Of a DNA stretch of 64,000 bases, positions 1 to 9,712 are shown one piece after another (position 1 is the first letter of the stretch; every line of letters begins with the position of its first letter). The notes below the pieces were generated by a model that saw nothing but the letters and a program-made list of their open reading frames with translations, searched no databases and was not told the DNA's origin. The position numbers and the translations under genes were made by a program. Origin of the DNA: Rhodocyclaceae bacterium (GTDB taxonomy: Bacteria > Pseudomonadota > Gammaproteobacteria > Burkholderiales > Ga0077523); assembly GCA_020248405.1 (NCBI GenBank), contig JADCHQ010000017.1, positions 1-64,000 on the forward strand. The letters are read 5' to 3'.

Positions 1-15
1 GAAGTCGTCGGTCAT
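1..15 (-). CDS. Possible gene start running off the left edge
   Basis: On the minus strand an ATG at position 15 opens five codons (MTDDF) before the window ends. A GGAGAG Shine-Dalgarno-like stretch lies about 6-8 bases upstream. It lies downstream of the decayed exopolysaccharide genes and in their direction. Nothing can be said about its product, and it could be chance. Confidence 0.3.
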
Positions 16-138
16 CGCGGCTCTCCGGTGGCGATTTCTCGCAGCTTTCGAGCCGGATTATTCCAATTCCTGCGAGATTTCAACATACCGATTCTTCGCA
101 AAAGCGTTATTCCATGCGGGTCTTCGGGGTTTTGCAGG

Positions 139-510
139 GGCAACCACGTATTCGCCCGCGAACAACCCCGTGCCGGCCAGGTCGCGTATGCCCACGGCCA
201 ACTGGGGCAGCCAGGCGCTTTCCTGCATCAGCCGGAGTTTCACATCAAAGCTCTTGTCCTTGTAGGTCTGGTCACCGGCGATGGCGGGGCCGTAGAGCTG
301 GTTGCTCACATCCACATAGCGAAAGCCGGCCTCCATCCAGTCGAAGGGTTGGGTGACAACGCTCAGGCGGCCATAGGGATCGGTGCGGCTGTAGGTGAGG
401 CCGAGGGATCCGGCGGGATGCATGCGCGCCGTGGGTGTTTGCAGCAGTCCCACCAGGCCCCAGTCGCTGGCCGTGGGGCGCAGATCGCGCGAGCGTTCGG
501 GCGCCCCCAA
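139..510 (-). pseudogene. YjbH-like exopolysaccharide protein remnant
   Basis: The translation resembles the start of mature YjbH/GfcD-family outer-membrane exopolysaccharide proteins, with SDWGLVGLLQTPTARM followed by a stretch rich in beta-strand-like residues ending at GLFAGEYVVA. The family is several hundred residues long. Here similarity stops at about position 139, after about 125 residues, and an unrelated tail runs to a stop at 58. The segment has no signal peptide or start of its own: it reads in frame from the upstream GfcC-like remnant, so the junction between the two genes has been deleted. The assignment rests on recognised family patterns; that it is non-functional is inferred from the truncation at both ends. 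Confidence 0.65.
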
Positions 511-539
511 GGCGGCGGGATCAGCGCTTGCGCGACTGA

Positions 540-1035
540 CGCCAGGGCCCTGGTCGGGCGCAGGCCCGAGTGTGGCCAGATGGGCGATCAGGTCCCCCCA
601 AAAGTCTGCTGGTCATCCGGCATCGCGCCGCGGCGCCCAGATCCACGCCCCGGGCGCTGGTTCGTCCTGCCGCTGCCGATTCCAGGTGGCCATACCGGAG
701 CGCTGCACCCGGCCGTCGGGCTGGGCGATCCACGCCCAGTCGGTCCGCGATGCCCCGGCGGCATCGCAGGCCGCCACGTAGGCCGCTGCCTCGCGCCCCG
801 GCGTGTGGACCGGCGTGCAGCGTTCCCCTGCGCCGGTGATGACGGTCACGGTGCGGGGTCGGCGTGGCAGCACCACCTCGTGGCCTGATCGCAGGACCGG
901 GTCGCGGGCCGGGTTTGCCTCCAGCCAGCGGCCATCAGCCTGTGCCACGGGCACGCGGCCCGCGGGCGGCAGGCCGTGCAGCAACTCCGCGAGGCGGGCA
1001 CGCGCCGCTGGCGGAGCGCGCAAGGATGGGGAGCC
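540..1035 (-). pseudogene. GfcC-like capsule biosynthesis protein remnant
   Basis: The C-terminal half of a GfcC/YjbG-type periplasmic capsule protein is readable: RVPVAQADGRWLEANPARD, a VVLPRRPRTVTVITG segment and the typical end TDWAWIAQPDGRVQRSG then APGAWIWAPRRDAG. A TGA at 613-615 interrupts it, but the same frame continues with FWGDLIAHLATLGPAPD, which looks like the rest of the family's C terminus, so the stop is probably a nonsense mutation (TGG to TGA would restore it). The N-terminal half is missing: similarity begins at about 1025-1035, exactly where a plus-strand fragment starts. In intact loci gfcC and gfcD/yjbH are adjacent in an operon, as the remains suggest here. Confidence 0.65.
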
Positions 1036-1997
1036 GCCGTTGACAGCGTCCCCCAGAAGGCCCACGCCGCCCCCACACCGCGCATCGGCGGCGTTCTTGT
1101 GATGGTGGGGCTGGCGGCCGGATGGGTTGGCCTGGCGGTGGCCACCGCTGTTCCCTTGGGGCGGGAAATGGGGCTGCTGCTGCTATGCGGCCTGCCGGCT
1201 TTCCTGGGCGGACTGGTGGAGGATGTGACCAAGCGGGTGGGTGTCTTCGACCGCTTGATGGCCAGCATGATCTCGGGCGCGCTGGGCTGCTGGATCCTGG
1301 GTGCCGTGCTGCACCGGGTTGGCCTGCCGGGGCTGGATACGGCGCTCGTCTGGTTGCCCTTCGCGGTGATCTTCCCCAGTTTTGCCGTGGCGGGCATTGC
1401 CAACGCGGTGAACATCATCGACGGCTTCCATGGCCTGGCGGGTGGCATGGGCATCATCTGTGCGGCGGCCGTTGCCACGGTTGTCTTTCAGACCGGCGAC
1501 GAGCTGGTGTCCGTATGCGCCCTGACGCTCGCCGGGGCGCCGCTCGGGTTTCTGCTCTGGAACTGGCCAGGGGGCAGATCTTTCTGGGCGATGGCGGCGC
1601 TTATCTGGTGGGCTTCCTGCTCGCGGAGCTGTCGGTCTTGCTCACCATCCGCCAGCCCGGGGTGTCGCCCTGGTTCCCAGTGCTAGTGATGTGCCACCCC
1701 CTCGTGGAAACCCTTTATTCCATCTATCGGCGCAAGGTGGTGCAGCGCGGTCAGTTGAGCGGGCCCGATTTCGACCATCTCCACCAACGTATCTACAAGC
1801 GTTTGTCTCGAGGCGCGCCCGACCCCAAAGTCCACAATCCACGGGTGGCCGGTTTCGTGTGGTTGCCGTCCATGGGAGTGGCCGCCTATGCCGCCCATGC
1901 CCACTTCCACGAGCTCGCGCTCATGGGCGGGTTCCTGGGCTACGCGGTGGCTTTCGCGGCGGCCTACCAGTGGCTTGGCCGGGGAGAGCCCGCCTGA
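1036..1997 (+). pseudogene. Truncated, frameshifted MraY/WecA-family glycosyl-1-phosphate transferase
   Basis: This is a polytopic membrane protein of the UDP-GlcNAc/MurNAc-pentapeptide:polyprenyl-phosphate sugar-phosphate transferase family, which starts lipid-linked glycan synthesis. Diagnostic pieces are PTPRIGG near the beginning, ANAVNIIDGFHGLAGG and IFLGDGGAYLVGF. The normal N terminus (first membrane segments) is missing, since recognisable sequence starts directly at the QKAHAAPTPRIGG region. A one-base loss at about 1568-1571 puts NWP and GQIFLGDGG in different frames, where an arginine codon is expected. The C-terminal HLHQRIYKR segment is intact. It meets the GfcC remnant head to head, so both were probably cut by one deletion or rearrangement. 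A sequencing error could explain the frameshift but not the missing N terminus. Confidence 0.8.
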
Positions 1998-2035
1998 GAT
2001 GAGGCGGGCAGGCAGGCCTGGCCGGGCCCGCGAAA

Positions 2036-2815
2036 TCAGTGCTCTTCGGCCACCGGCGTGCGCCCGTAGGCGGCCTCGCGAAAACGGCTGCGGAGGGCCA
2101 GCTTTTCGGGTTCGTTGAGTTCGCGCCCGAGCAACTCGCGGGACAGGTAGAGCAGCCGCGAATCCACCAGACGCGGCAGCCCCCGGCGAGAATTCATGAA
2201 TTCCAGTGCGCTATCCCGGGTTTCCTCGTCCGATTCTTCGAACCACCGCGCAATGGCGCGCTCGAGGGTCTCGGTGTCGATCTCGGCGGGTGCTTCCTCC
2301 AGGGCTTCGGTTGCCTGATCGGCATCCAGGGCCAGCGCCTGCACCGGGCCGAGCATGCGGTCGAAGATGCGCGCCATGCGGTGGAACGACTCATCGCTTT
2401 CGTCCATCGCTTCGGTCTTCATCCCGTAGACCTGGATGCCAGAAGCCTTTGCCCGTTCGATGGAAAGCGCAAGGCGATCGTCCAGTGTGACCACCACGAC
2501 CGCCGAAAAAGCCGAGGATGCCGCCAGCTGCTGCAGGTCGGCATCCATGGCGCGTACCAGTTCGAACCCATCGCCAATGCTGTCCCGCGCGCAGATGCGT
2601 TGCGTGCACGGAATGCGATAGGAGGCGCCGGAGCGTTCGTCATCGTTCTCCAGGTACAGGTAAATGCGCTCCAGGCGGCAGGCACGCCCGAGTTGGCGCT
2701 CGAGCGCGTCGATGGAGGCGTCTTGAAGCTCCGGAGAAGCGGCGGCCAGCCAGTAGGGGTCGATCAGAGCGGCGGTGCGAAGCGGTCGGTTGGAGAGGAA
2801 AGGTTGTTTGCGCAT
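2036..2815 (-). CDS. NYN/PIN-like domain protein
   Basis: A 259-residue cytoplasmic protein without signal peptide. Residues about 15-140 look like an NYN (PIN-like, LabA/DUF88) nuclease domain: an acidic strand LIDPYWLAAAS at the start, a central VVVVTLDDRLALSIERAKA strand-helix with acidic residues, then SGIQVYGM. The C-terminal 100 residues are acidic and helical, with no domain I recognise. NYN domains are generally RNases, and the substrate here is unknown. ATG start at 2815. It stands alone, minus strand, about 235 bases downstream of the glutathione reductase gene. Confidence 0.6.
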   Translation of the reverse strand: MRKQPFLSNRPLRTAALIDPYWLAAASPELQDASIDALERQLGRACRLERIYLYLENDDERSGASYRIPCTQRICARDSIGDGFELVRAMDADLQQLAASSAFSAVVVVTLDDRLALSIERAKASGIQVYGMKTEAMDESDESFHRMARIFDRMLGPVQALALDADQATEALEEAPAEIDTETLERAIARWFEESDEETRDSALEFMNSRRGLPRLVDSRLLYLSRELLGRELNEPEKLALRSRFREAAYGRTPVAEEH

Positions 2816-2902
2816 TTCGAAAAGATGGAGAGAGGGCCCGCGGAGGCGAGCCGCACCGAGGTTTGCAAAGAATCGGGGGGTTCCGTAAATCTATTGGCTG
2901 GA

Positions 2903-2929
2903 AATCCACCCATGAGACGGTCGTGGATT
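2903..2929. terminator. Short inverted repeat between gor and the NYN gene
   Basis: AATCCAC at 2903-2909 and GTGGATT at 2923-2929 form a 7-bp perfect inverted repeat with a 13-base loop. There is no T-run on the minus strand, so a terminator role for the upstream gor gene is only a possibility. Confidence 0.25.
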
Positions 2930-3050
2930 CCCTAAGAAGACAGGACGGATTATAGGGCCACAGCCGGCTCGGGCCTTGGTTGCCCGGGACAGCCGTCGTC
3001 GGACAGGCGACAGCGCGGGAATCGCCGCGAGCGCGGGCACGGCTTGCGCC

Positions 3051-4421
3051 TCAGGCTGCCGCACGCGCCGGACGGGCGGTCTTGAGGGTCACCATCTCCT
3101 CTGCCGCCGTGGGATGGATGGCTACCGTGTCGTCGAATTGTGCCTTGCTGGCGCCCATCTTCACGGCCACGGCAAAGCCTTGCAGCATCTCGTCGGCGCC
3201 CGGGCCGATGGCGTGGCAGCCCACCACGCGCTCCTCCGGACCCGCCACCACCAGCTTCATGTGCATCTTCATGGCGCGGCCGGACAGCCCGTGCACCATG
3301 GGCGTGAAGGCGGTTTCGTACACGCGCGCATCGGCGCCGAAGCGGGCCACGGCGTCGCCCTCGGCAAGGCCCACCGTGCCGATGGGCGGATGGCTGAAGA
3401 TTACCGTGGGGACGTTTTCGTAGTCGAGCTTGCGGCCCGTCTGGCCGCCGAACAGCCGGTCGGCCAGGCGGCGCCCCGCGGCGATGGCCACGGGGGTGAG
3501 TTCGTGGTGGCCGATCACGTCGCCCACGGCGAAGATGCCGGGCACGGACGTGGCCTGCCACTCGTCCACGGGGATCACGCCGTCCTGGCGCAGCGCCACG
3601 CCGGCGGCCTCAAGCCCCAGGCCAGCGGTGGATGGCGAGCGCCCAATGGCCCACAGCACGGCGTCGAAGGGGCCGTGGACGCCGCCGGCCTCGTCGTGCA
3701 GCTGCAACCCGCCCGCTGCCTGTTCCAGGCGCGCCGGGCGGCAGTGGCGCTGCACCGCGACCCCGCTGCCCTCCATGTGGCGCATGAGGGCATCGCGCAG
3801 CATGGCGTCGAAGCCGTGCAGGAAGTGGTCGCGTCGCAGGCACAGCGTCACCTCGCTGCCCAGGGCGTGGAGCACTCCGGCCACTTCCACTGCGATGTAG
3901 CCCGCGCCCACCACGGCCACGCGCCGCGGCTGGGCTTGCAGGGCGAAAAAGCCGTCGGAGGTGATGCCCAGGTGTGCACCGGGAATGTCCGGCAGGCGGG
4001 GGTGGCCGCCCGTGGCCACGAGGACGTTCTTTGCCCCCAGGTGCGCGTGATCCACCACCACCGTGTGCGCGTCGGCCAGCGTGGCGCGGCCGCGCACCAG
4101 GGTAACGCCGTTGCCCAGCAGATAACGCTCGTAGGCGGCATTGAGGTTACGCACGTAGGCATCGCGCGCGTCCACCAGCTTCTGCCAGGAAAACTCGTGG
4201 GGCGGCACGGTGAAGCCGTAGCCGGCGGCGTCTTCCATGGACTCCGCCATCTGGGCCGCGGTCCACATGATCTTCTTGGGCACGCAGCCCACATTCACGC
4301 AGGTGCCGCCAAGGCGGCCCGATTCCACCAGCGCCACCCGGGCGCCGTGGCTGGCGGCGCGATTGGCGGTGGCCACGCCGCCGCTGCCGCCGCCGATGCA
4401 AACGAGGTCGAAGTGTTCCAT
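3051..4421 (-). CDS. gor: Glutathione-disulfide reductase
   Basis: NADPH-dependent FAD flavoprotein that regenerates reduced glutathione in the cytoplasm, 456 residues, the usual length. The FAD-binding GGGSGG lies at residues 10-15. The redox-active disulfide is Cys41/Cys46 in [13 protein letters not shown]. The NADPH Rossmann motif follows at [15 protein letters not shown], and the C-terminal dimer-interface HPTAAEE carries the catalytic His-Glu pair. ATG start at 4421. It is divergent from the GST gene with about 120 bases between the starts, so two glutathione-linked genes share an intergenic region. Confidence 0.93.
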   Translation of the reverse strand: MEHFDLVCIGGGSGGVATANRAASHGARVALVESGRLGGTCVNVGCVPKKIMWTAAQMAESMEDAAGYGFTVPPHEFSWQKLVDARDAYVRNLNAAYERYLLGNGVTLVRGRATLADAHTVVVDHAHLGAKNVLVATGGHPRLPDIPGAHLGITSDGFFALQAQPRRVAVVGAGYIAVEVAGVLHALGSEVTLCLRRDHFLHGFDAMLRDALMRHMEGSGVAVQRHCRPARLEQAAGGLQLHDEAGGVHGPFDAVLWAIGRSPSTAGLGLEAAGVALRQDGVIPVDEWQATSVPGIFAVGDVIGHHELTPVAIAAGRRLADRLFGGQTGRKLDYENVPTVIFSHPPIGTVGLAEGDAVARFGADARVYETAFTPMVHGLSGRAMKMHMKLVVAGPEERVVGCHAIGPGADEMLQGFAVAVKMGASKAQFDDTVAIHPTAAEEMVTLKTARPARAAA

Positions 4422-4544
4422 GGATGGCTCTCTTGTGGGAGGCGCGAAGGTACCGGGAATGGGCCGCGGGCGCCATGCCGGCGCCGGCCCTGGCCACGGC
4501 GCCTATACTCGCGCCCCCGCACTTGCCATCCCTCGCCTGCCGCC

Positions 4545-5243
4545 ATGATCGACTTGCATTACTGGACCACACCCAACGGACACAAGGTCACCATCTTCCT
4601 GGAAGAGGCGCAACTGCCCTATCGCATCGTCCCGGTGAACATCGGCCGCGGCGAGCAGTTCCTGCCCGACTTCCTGCGCATCGCGCCCAACAATCGCATC
4701 CCGGCCCTGGTGGACACCGACCCTGGCGATGGGGGTGAGCCCATTTCCGTGTTCGAGTCCGGCGCCATCCTCACCTACCTGGCCGCCAAGACCGGCCGCT
4801 TCCTGCCGCGCGAGACCCGCGGCTGGGTGGAGGTGATGCAGTGGCTGTTCTGGCAGATGGGCGGCCTCGGACCCATGGCCGGGCAGAACCATCACTTCGT
4901 GCAGTACGCCCCCGAAAAACTGCCCTACGCCATGGACCGCTACGTGAAGGAGACGGCGCGCCTGTACGGCGTGCTTGACCGCCGCCTCGCCGGCCGCGAC
5001 TACGTGGCGGGCGACTACTCCATCGCCGACATGGCCTGCTATCCCTGGATCGTGCCCCACGAGCGCCAGCGCCAGGACCTGGCGGATTTCCCCAACTTGC
5101 GGCGCTGGTTCGAGGCCATCCGCGCCCGGCCCGCGGTGCAGCGCGCCTACGCGCTGGCTGGCTCGGTGAACGCGAAGCCCACGGTGGACGAAGCCGCGAA
5201 GCGGGTGCTGTTCGGCCAGGATGCCTCGGTGGTGAAGCGCTGA
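4545..5243 (+). CDS. Glutathione S-transferase, YfcG/YghU (Nu) type
   Basis: A 232-residue GST. The thioredoxin-fold N domain opens with YWTTPNGHKVTIFLEE, the active-site pattern of Nu-class enzymes YfcG and YghU. NRIPALVD and FESGAILTYLA form the glutathione gamma-Glu site. The all-helical C domain includes DYSIADMACYPW. Nu-class members act as disulfide-bond reductases more than as conjugating transferases. The open frame extends far upstream, but that part is antisense to gor. The ATG at 4545 matches the family start. Its divergence from gor fits a shared role in thiol redox balance. Confidence 0.88.
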   Translation: MIDLHYWTTPNGHKVTIFLEEAQLPYRIVPVNIGRGEQFLPDFLRIAPNNRIPALVDTDPGDGGEPISVFESGAILTYLAAKTGRFLPRETRGWVEVMQWLFWQMGGLGPMAGQNHHFVQYAPEKLPYAMDRYVKETARLYGVLDRRLAGRDYVAGDYSIADMACYPWIVPHERQRQDLADFPNLRRWFEAIRARPAVQRAYALAGSVNAKPTVDEAAKRVLFGQDASVVKR

Positions 5244-5325
5244 GACGGCATCCCCTCGCCGCGTGACGCGGCGGTGGCGCCGGCTCGGCTAGACTGGGGG
5301 TTTGCCACAGCCATCGGGTGTCGCC

Positions 5326-5958
5326 GTGACCATCGCTCACCTCCGCAAGGAGTACCTCAAGGCCCGCTTCGACGAACAGGATGCCGCCCCCGACCCCTTC
5401 GACCAATTCCAGCGCTGGTTCGAAGAGGCACTCAAAGCGGAACTGCCGGAGCCCAACGCCATGACGCTCGCCACCGCCTCGCGCGAGGGGCGGCCCGCGG
5501 CGCGCATCGTGCTGCTCAAGGGCTTCGACCGGCGCGGCTTCACGTTTTTCACCAACTACGCTAGCCGCAAGGGCCGCGAACTGGCAGAGAACGGCCACGC
5601 CACATTGCTGTTCTTCTGGCCTGAACTGGAGCGTCAGATCCGCATCGACGGTGCCGTGGACAAGGTGGCCGCGCAGGAGTCCGACGACTACTTCAGGGTG
5701 CGGCCCCTGGGCAGCCGCCATGGGGCATGGGCCTCTACCCAGAGCGCCGTCATTCCCAGCCGCCAGGTGATCGAGGAGCGCATCGCCCAGGTGGCCCGGG
5801 AGATGGGTGAGGACCCGCCGCGCCCCCCGCATTGGGGCGGCTACCGCCTCACGCCGGCCTGCTTCGAGTTCTGGCAGGGACGCCCCAGCCGGCTGCACGA
5901 CCGGCTGCAGTACACGCGCCACGGCCCCGCCTGGCAGCTGGAGCGGCTCTCGCCCTGA
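5326..5958 (+). CDS. pdxH: Pyridoxamine 5'-phosphate oxidase
   Basis: FMN-dependent oxidase that converts pyridoxamine or pyridoxine 5'-phosphate to pyridoxal phosphate, the last step of PLP synthesis and salvage. The 210 residues match the family. Visible signatures are [37 protein letters not shown], the central [13 protein letters not shown] and the C-terminal [11 protein letters not shown] chose the GTG at 5326 ([10 protein letters not shown]), because it aligns with the usual pdxH start. An in-frame TTG at 5302 would add eight residues of no family character. It lies 82 bases after the GST gene and may be cotranscribed. Confidence 0.93.
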   Translation: MTIAHLRKEYLKARFDEQDAAPDPFDQFQRWFEEALKAELPEPNAMTLATASREGRPAARIVLLKGFDRRGFTFFTNYASRKGRELAENGHATLLFFWPELERQIRIDGAVDKVAAQESDDYFRVRPLGSRHGAWASTQSAVIPSRQVIEERIAQVAREMGEDPPRPPHWGGYRLTPACFEFWQGRPSRLHDRLQYTRHGPAWQLERLSP

Positions 5959-6123
5959 TGGCGCTGCCATGGACACGAGCCGCAGGGCCTGGGCTACCCG
6001 GCCGACGGTCCCGACGGCCTGCATGCCGGGCAATGGGAGCGGCATGGAGCGCGCCCCTGCTGTATCGTCTTCGCGCGCGCCGCTTCCGAGCCGTGCGGCC
6101 CATCCTCGCCTTGGGAGAAGATC

Positions 6124-8562
6124 ATGCTGAAAGAGCACACCGGTCCTCGCCTTTGTGCTGGCGCCCGCCCGTCGTGGGCCGCAGCCGCTCTGGGGATCGT
6201 CGCGATGCTGTGGCTGGCGGTGTCCTTCGGGGCTGGCGCGCTGGCACAGGAGGTCCTGCCGTTCCCGCCCAAGCCCTCCGGCAGCCTGGCGGGCCGCACC
6301 ATGCAGGATTCCGTGTACAGCCCCTTGCCCGCCCCGCGCCGCCTGCCCGCCGCCGCACCCAACATCATGATCGTGCTTATCGACGACGTGGGGCCGGCGC
6401 AGTCGGGCACCTTTGGCGGCGAGATCGCCACGCCCACCATGGACCGAATCGCCCGGGAAGGCATCACGTTCAACCGTTTCCACACCACGGCCATGTGCTC
6501 GCCCACCCGGGCCGCGCTGCTCACCGGGCGCAATCACCACCGCGTGGGCGCCGGCCAGATCGCCGAGCTCGCCAACGACTGGGACGGCTATTCGGGCGTG
6601 CAGCCCAAGACCAGCGCCATGGTCGCCGAAGTGCTCAAGGCCTACGGCTACCACACCGGCGCGTGGGGCAAGTGGCACAACACGCCTGCCGACCACACCA
6701 CAGCGGCGGGGCCCTTCGACTACTGGCCCACCGGCTATGGTTTCGAATATTTCTATGGCTTCCTGGCTGGCGAGGCATCGCAGTACGAGCCCCATCTGGT
6801 TCGCAACACCACCGTCGTCCATCCCAACAAGCCCAGGGATGGCCAGCCCTATCACCTGAGCGAGGATCTCGCCGACGACGCCATCGGCTGGCTCCGGCAG
6901 CACAAGGCTCTCGCGCCGGACAAGCCTTTCTTCATGTACTGGGCCAGCGGCGCCTCCCACGGGCCGCACCAGGTGCCCAAGGCGTGGGCGGACAGGTACA
7001 AGGGCAGGTTCGACAACGGCTGGGACAAGTACCGGGAGCGGGCCTTCGCCAATGCCAAGGCCAGGGGCTGGATTCCGCAGAATGCGCAGTTGACGCCCAG
7101 GCCGGCCGGCTTGCCCGCCTGGGACGACATCCCCGAGCAAGAGCGGCCCTTCCAGCGGCGTCTGATGGAGGTGTTCGCCGGCTTCACGGAGCACGTGGAC
7201 ACCCAGGTGGGACGAATCGTGGACGAGGTCGACCGCCTGGGCTACGGCGACAACACGTTGATTGTGTACATCTGGGGTGACAACGGCCCCTCAGCAGAAG
7301 GGCAGGCGGGCACCATCAGCGAGCTGCTGGCGCAGAACGGCATTCCCACCACCACCTCCCAGCATCTGGCGGCGCTGGAAACCCTGGGCGGGCTCGACGC
7401 CCTCGGCTCGCCCAAGACCGACAACATGTACCACGCTGGCTGGGCATGGGCGGGCAGCACGCCCTACAAGTCCACCAAGCTGGTGGCGGCGCACTTCGGC
7501 GGCACCCGCAATCCCGTGGCGATCCGCTGGCCGAGCCGCATCAGGCCCGATGCCACGCCCCGGCCGCAGTTCCATCACGTGAGCGACATCGTACCCACCC
7601 TCTACGAAGTGGTGGGCATCACGGCGCCGCGGGTGGTCAACGGTTTCCCCCAGGATCCAATCCAGGGGGTCAGCATGGCCTACGCCTTCGCCGACCCGGC
7701 GGCCAAGGGGCGCCTGCAGACCCAGTACTTCGAGATCATGGGCAGCCGTGGCATCTACCACGACGGCTGGTTCGCTGGCGCCTTCGGGCCGCGCGTGCCG
7801 TGGATTCCGGGCCTGCCCAAGGGTTTCGTGGACGCAAACGGCAAGCTCGGGTGGAGCCCGGACGATGACCCGTGGGAGCTCTACAACCTCGAGGAAGACT
7901 GGTCGCAGGCCAACGACCTGTCGGCTGCGATGCCCGGCAAGCTCGCGCAGATGAAGGAGCTGTTCACCGTGGAGTTCGCCCGCAACCAGGGCTTTCCTGT
8001 GGGTGGCGGACTGTTCGTTCCCGTGGTGCGGCCGGATCTGCGGGTTGCGCCGCCCTATCGGGAGTGGACCTTCGCGGGCGCCCTCACGCGCCTGCCGGAG
8101 GCGGCTGCGCCGGCTCTGGGCAATCGCGAAAACGTCGTCACTATCGACGCCGAGCTGGGATCTGGCGCAAATGGCGTGATCTACGCCCTGGGGGGGTTTT
8201 CCGGCGGCCTCAGCCTGTACCTGCAGGACGGCGTGCTGTCCTACGAGTACAACCTGTTCGAGATCCAGCGTACCCACATCCGGGCGGCCGGCAAGCTGCC
8301 TGGCGGGAAGGTCAGGATCGAGGTGGCCACCACGTACGCGGAGAAGAAATCCGCCGGCCCGCTCGAGGTGGTGATGCGGGTCGATGGCCAGGACGTTGCC
8401 CGGGGTAGGGTGCCGGTCAGCGCGCCGCTCACCTTCACCGCCAACGATTGCCTCGACATCGGCTCCGATCTGGGCTCGCCCGTGTCGGTGGATTACTACG
8501 ACCGCGCGCCCTTCCCGCTCGCCGGCACCATCCACCAGGTGCACGTGCGCTACACGGACTGA
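6124..8562 (+). CDS. Secreted arylsulfatase
   Basis: An 812-residue type I (formylglycine) sulfatase that hydrolyses sulfate esters. An N-terminal hydrophobic segment at residues about 18-42 ending in ALA gives a signal peptide and a periplasmic or exported location. Metal-binding Asp87/Asp88 lie in VLIDDVG. Cys125 in CSPTRAALLTGR is the residue that is oxidised to formylglycine. GAWGKWH and WGDNGP complete the active site. Beyond about residue 620 a C-terminal extension with beta-strand character follows. No formylglycine-generating enzyme or sulfate transporter is in the window, so maturation must be provided elsewhere. Substrate unknown. A single ATG start with a plausible purine-rich stretch (GGGAGAAG) upstream. 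Confidence 0.9.
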   Translation: MLKEHTGPRLCAGARPSWAAAALGIVAMLWLAVSFGAGALAQEVLPFPPKPSGSLAGRTMQDSVYSPLPAPRRLPAAAPNIMIVLIDDVGPAQSGTFGGEIATPTMDRIAREGITFNRFHTTAMCSPTRAALLTGRNHHRVGAGQIAELANDWDGYSGVQPKTSAMVAEVLKAYGYHTGAWGKWHNTPADHTTAAGPFDYWPTGYGFEYFYGFLAGEASQYEPHLVRNTTVVHPNKPRDGQPYHLSEDLADDAIGWLRQHKALAPDKPFFMYWASGASHGPHQVPKAWADRYKGRFDNGWDKYRERAFANAKARGWIPQNAQLTPRPAGLPAWDDIPEQERPFQRRLMEVFAGFTEHVDTQVGRIVDEVDRLGYGDNTLIVYIWGDNGPSAEGQAGTISELLAQNGIPTTTSQHLAALETLGGLDALGSPKTDNMYHAGWAWAGSTPYKSTKLVAAHFGGTRNPVAIRWPSRIRPDATPRPQFHHVSDIVPTLYEVVGITAPRVVNGFPQDPIQGVSMAYAFADPAAKGRLQTQYFEIMGSRGIYHDGWFAGAFGPRVPWIPGLPKGFVDANGKLGWSPDDDPWELYNLEEDWSQANDLSAAMPGKLAQMKELFTVEFARNQGFPVGGGLFVPVVRPDLRVAPPYREWTFAGALTRLPEAAAPALGNRENVVTIDAELGSGANGVIYALGGFSGGLSLYLQDGVLSYEYNLFEIQRTHIRAAGKLPGGKVRIEVATTYAEKKSAGPLEVVMRVDGQDVARGRVPVSAPLTFTANDCLDIGSDLGSPVSVDYYDRAPFPLAGTIHQVHVRYTD

Positions 8563-8762
8563 GCGATTGCCCGCGTTCACGAGCCTTCCGTGGCGCGCGG
8601 CAGCCGTACCGCCATCCCGCCCATGCCTTCCTGTGGCCGCGCCGCGCCAGCCCCGCGGCGCTTCGCCCGACCCCTCCGGTGCTCCAGGGCGAGCGCGCCC
8701 ATGCCGCGGACGATGATCGGCATCTCCGGCGAGCACGCCTTGCGCGCGGGGTCCATGGGGGC

Positions 8763-9668
8763 ATGCCGCTGATGCCGCCGCCTGCCGACGCGAAAGCGCC
8801 GGGTGCGCCCGCGCCACCCCTGGCGCACGCCGAGGCCGATCTCGACGACGTGCGCCTGCACTACGTCACCGCCGGCGAGGGACCCGCCGTGGTGCTGCTG
8901 CACGGCTGGCCCCAGACCTGGTACATGTGGCGGCACGTGATTCCGGGGCTCGCACGGCGCTTCCGCGTCATCGCCCCCGACCTGCGCGGGCTGGGTGATT
9001 CCTCCCGGCCCGAGGGCGGATACGACAAGAAGACCGTGGCGGGCGACGTGTGGCGTCTGGTTCACGGGGTGCTGGGCGAGCGGTCCCTGTTCGTGGTGGG
9101 GCACGACTGGGGCGGGCCGGTGGCCTTCGCGCTGGCGGCGCAGCATCGCGACGCGGTGCGGCGCCTGGCCATCCTCGATGTGCCCGTTCCGGGCGATGGC
9201 ACCCCCGTGTTCTACGACAACCGCTGGCACCATGGCCTGCACTGGGAGCCTGGACTAGCCGAGGCGCTCACCGCCGGGCGCGAGGACGTGTACCTGGGCT
9301 TCTTCTATCGCACGTGGGGCGAACGGCCCGACGCCATCTCACCTGAAGCGCAGGCCGAGTACCTGCGTGCTTACCGCCAGCCCGGCGCCATGCGCGCCGG
9401 TTTCGAGTACTACCGCGCCATGCGCCAGGACATCATCGACAACGAGGTCTTCCTGGCCCAGGGAAAGCTGCCCATGCCAGTGCTGTGTTGGGGCGGGGCC
9501 GTGGCCCGCGGCCGTGGCATGCGCGCCATCGACTCCTGGCGGCGGGTGGCAAGCGACGTGCGAGGCGGCGTGGTGGGAGGATGCGGGCACTGGATCGCGG
9601 AGGAGCGGCCCGACTGGGTGGCGGACCAACTGCTTTCGTTCTTCGGCGAGGGGCAGGACCCGGGCTGA
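8763..9668 (+). CDS. Alpha/beta hydrolase, epoxide-hydrolase-like
   Basis: A 301-residue alpha/beta hydrolase. The oxyanion motif is LLHGWPQTW at residues 45-53, followed by APDLRGLGDS. The nucleophile elbow VGHDWGG has Asp115 instead of Ser, which points to the epoxide hydrolase/haloalkane dehalogenase branch. The catalytic His is in CGHWIAEERPD near the C terminus. No signal peptide. The ATG at 8763 was chosen; an ATG three codons later is equally possible. The frame is open further upstream, but there it overlaps the sulfatase and the 200-base gap without family character. True substrate unknown. Confidence 0.8.
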   Translation: MPLMPPPADAKAPGAPAPPLAHAEADLDDVRLHYVTAGEGPAVVLLHGWPQTWYMWRHVIPGLARRFRVIAPDLRGLGDSSRPEGGYDKKTVAGDVWRLVHGVLGERSLFVVGHDWGGPVAFALAAQHRDAVRRLAILDVPVPGDGTPVFYDNRWHHGLHWEPGLAEALTAGREDVYLGFFYRTWGERPDAISPEAQAEYLRAYRQPGAMRAGFEYYRAMRQDIIDNEVFLAQGKLPMPVLCWGGAVARGRGMRAIDSWRRVASDVRGGVVGGCGHWIAEERPDWVADQLLSFFGEGQDPG

Positions 9669-9712
9669 GCACCCGCGGTGCCGGCGATGCGCCTGCGGGC
9701 TGGTGAAGCCGC

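Noticed and set aside
2976..4544. In-frame N-terminal extension of the GST by over 500 codons
   Set aside because: The extension is the antisense of gor. The GST family starts at the ATG at 4545.
4771..7194. About 800-codon minus-strand open frame
   Set aside because: Antisense to the GST, pdxH and arylsulfatase genes, with no domain pattern; the plus-strand genes are clear family members.
8448..8762. Upstream extension of the epoxide-hydrolase-like protein
   Set aside because: It overlaps the sulfatase C terminus and then Arg/Ala/Pro-rich sequence without similarity to hydrolases.
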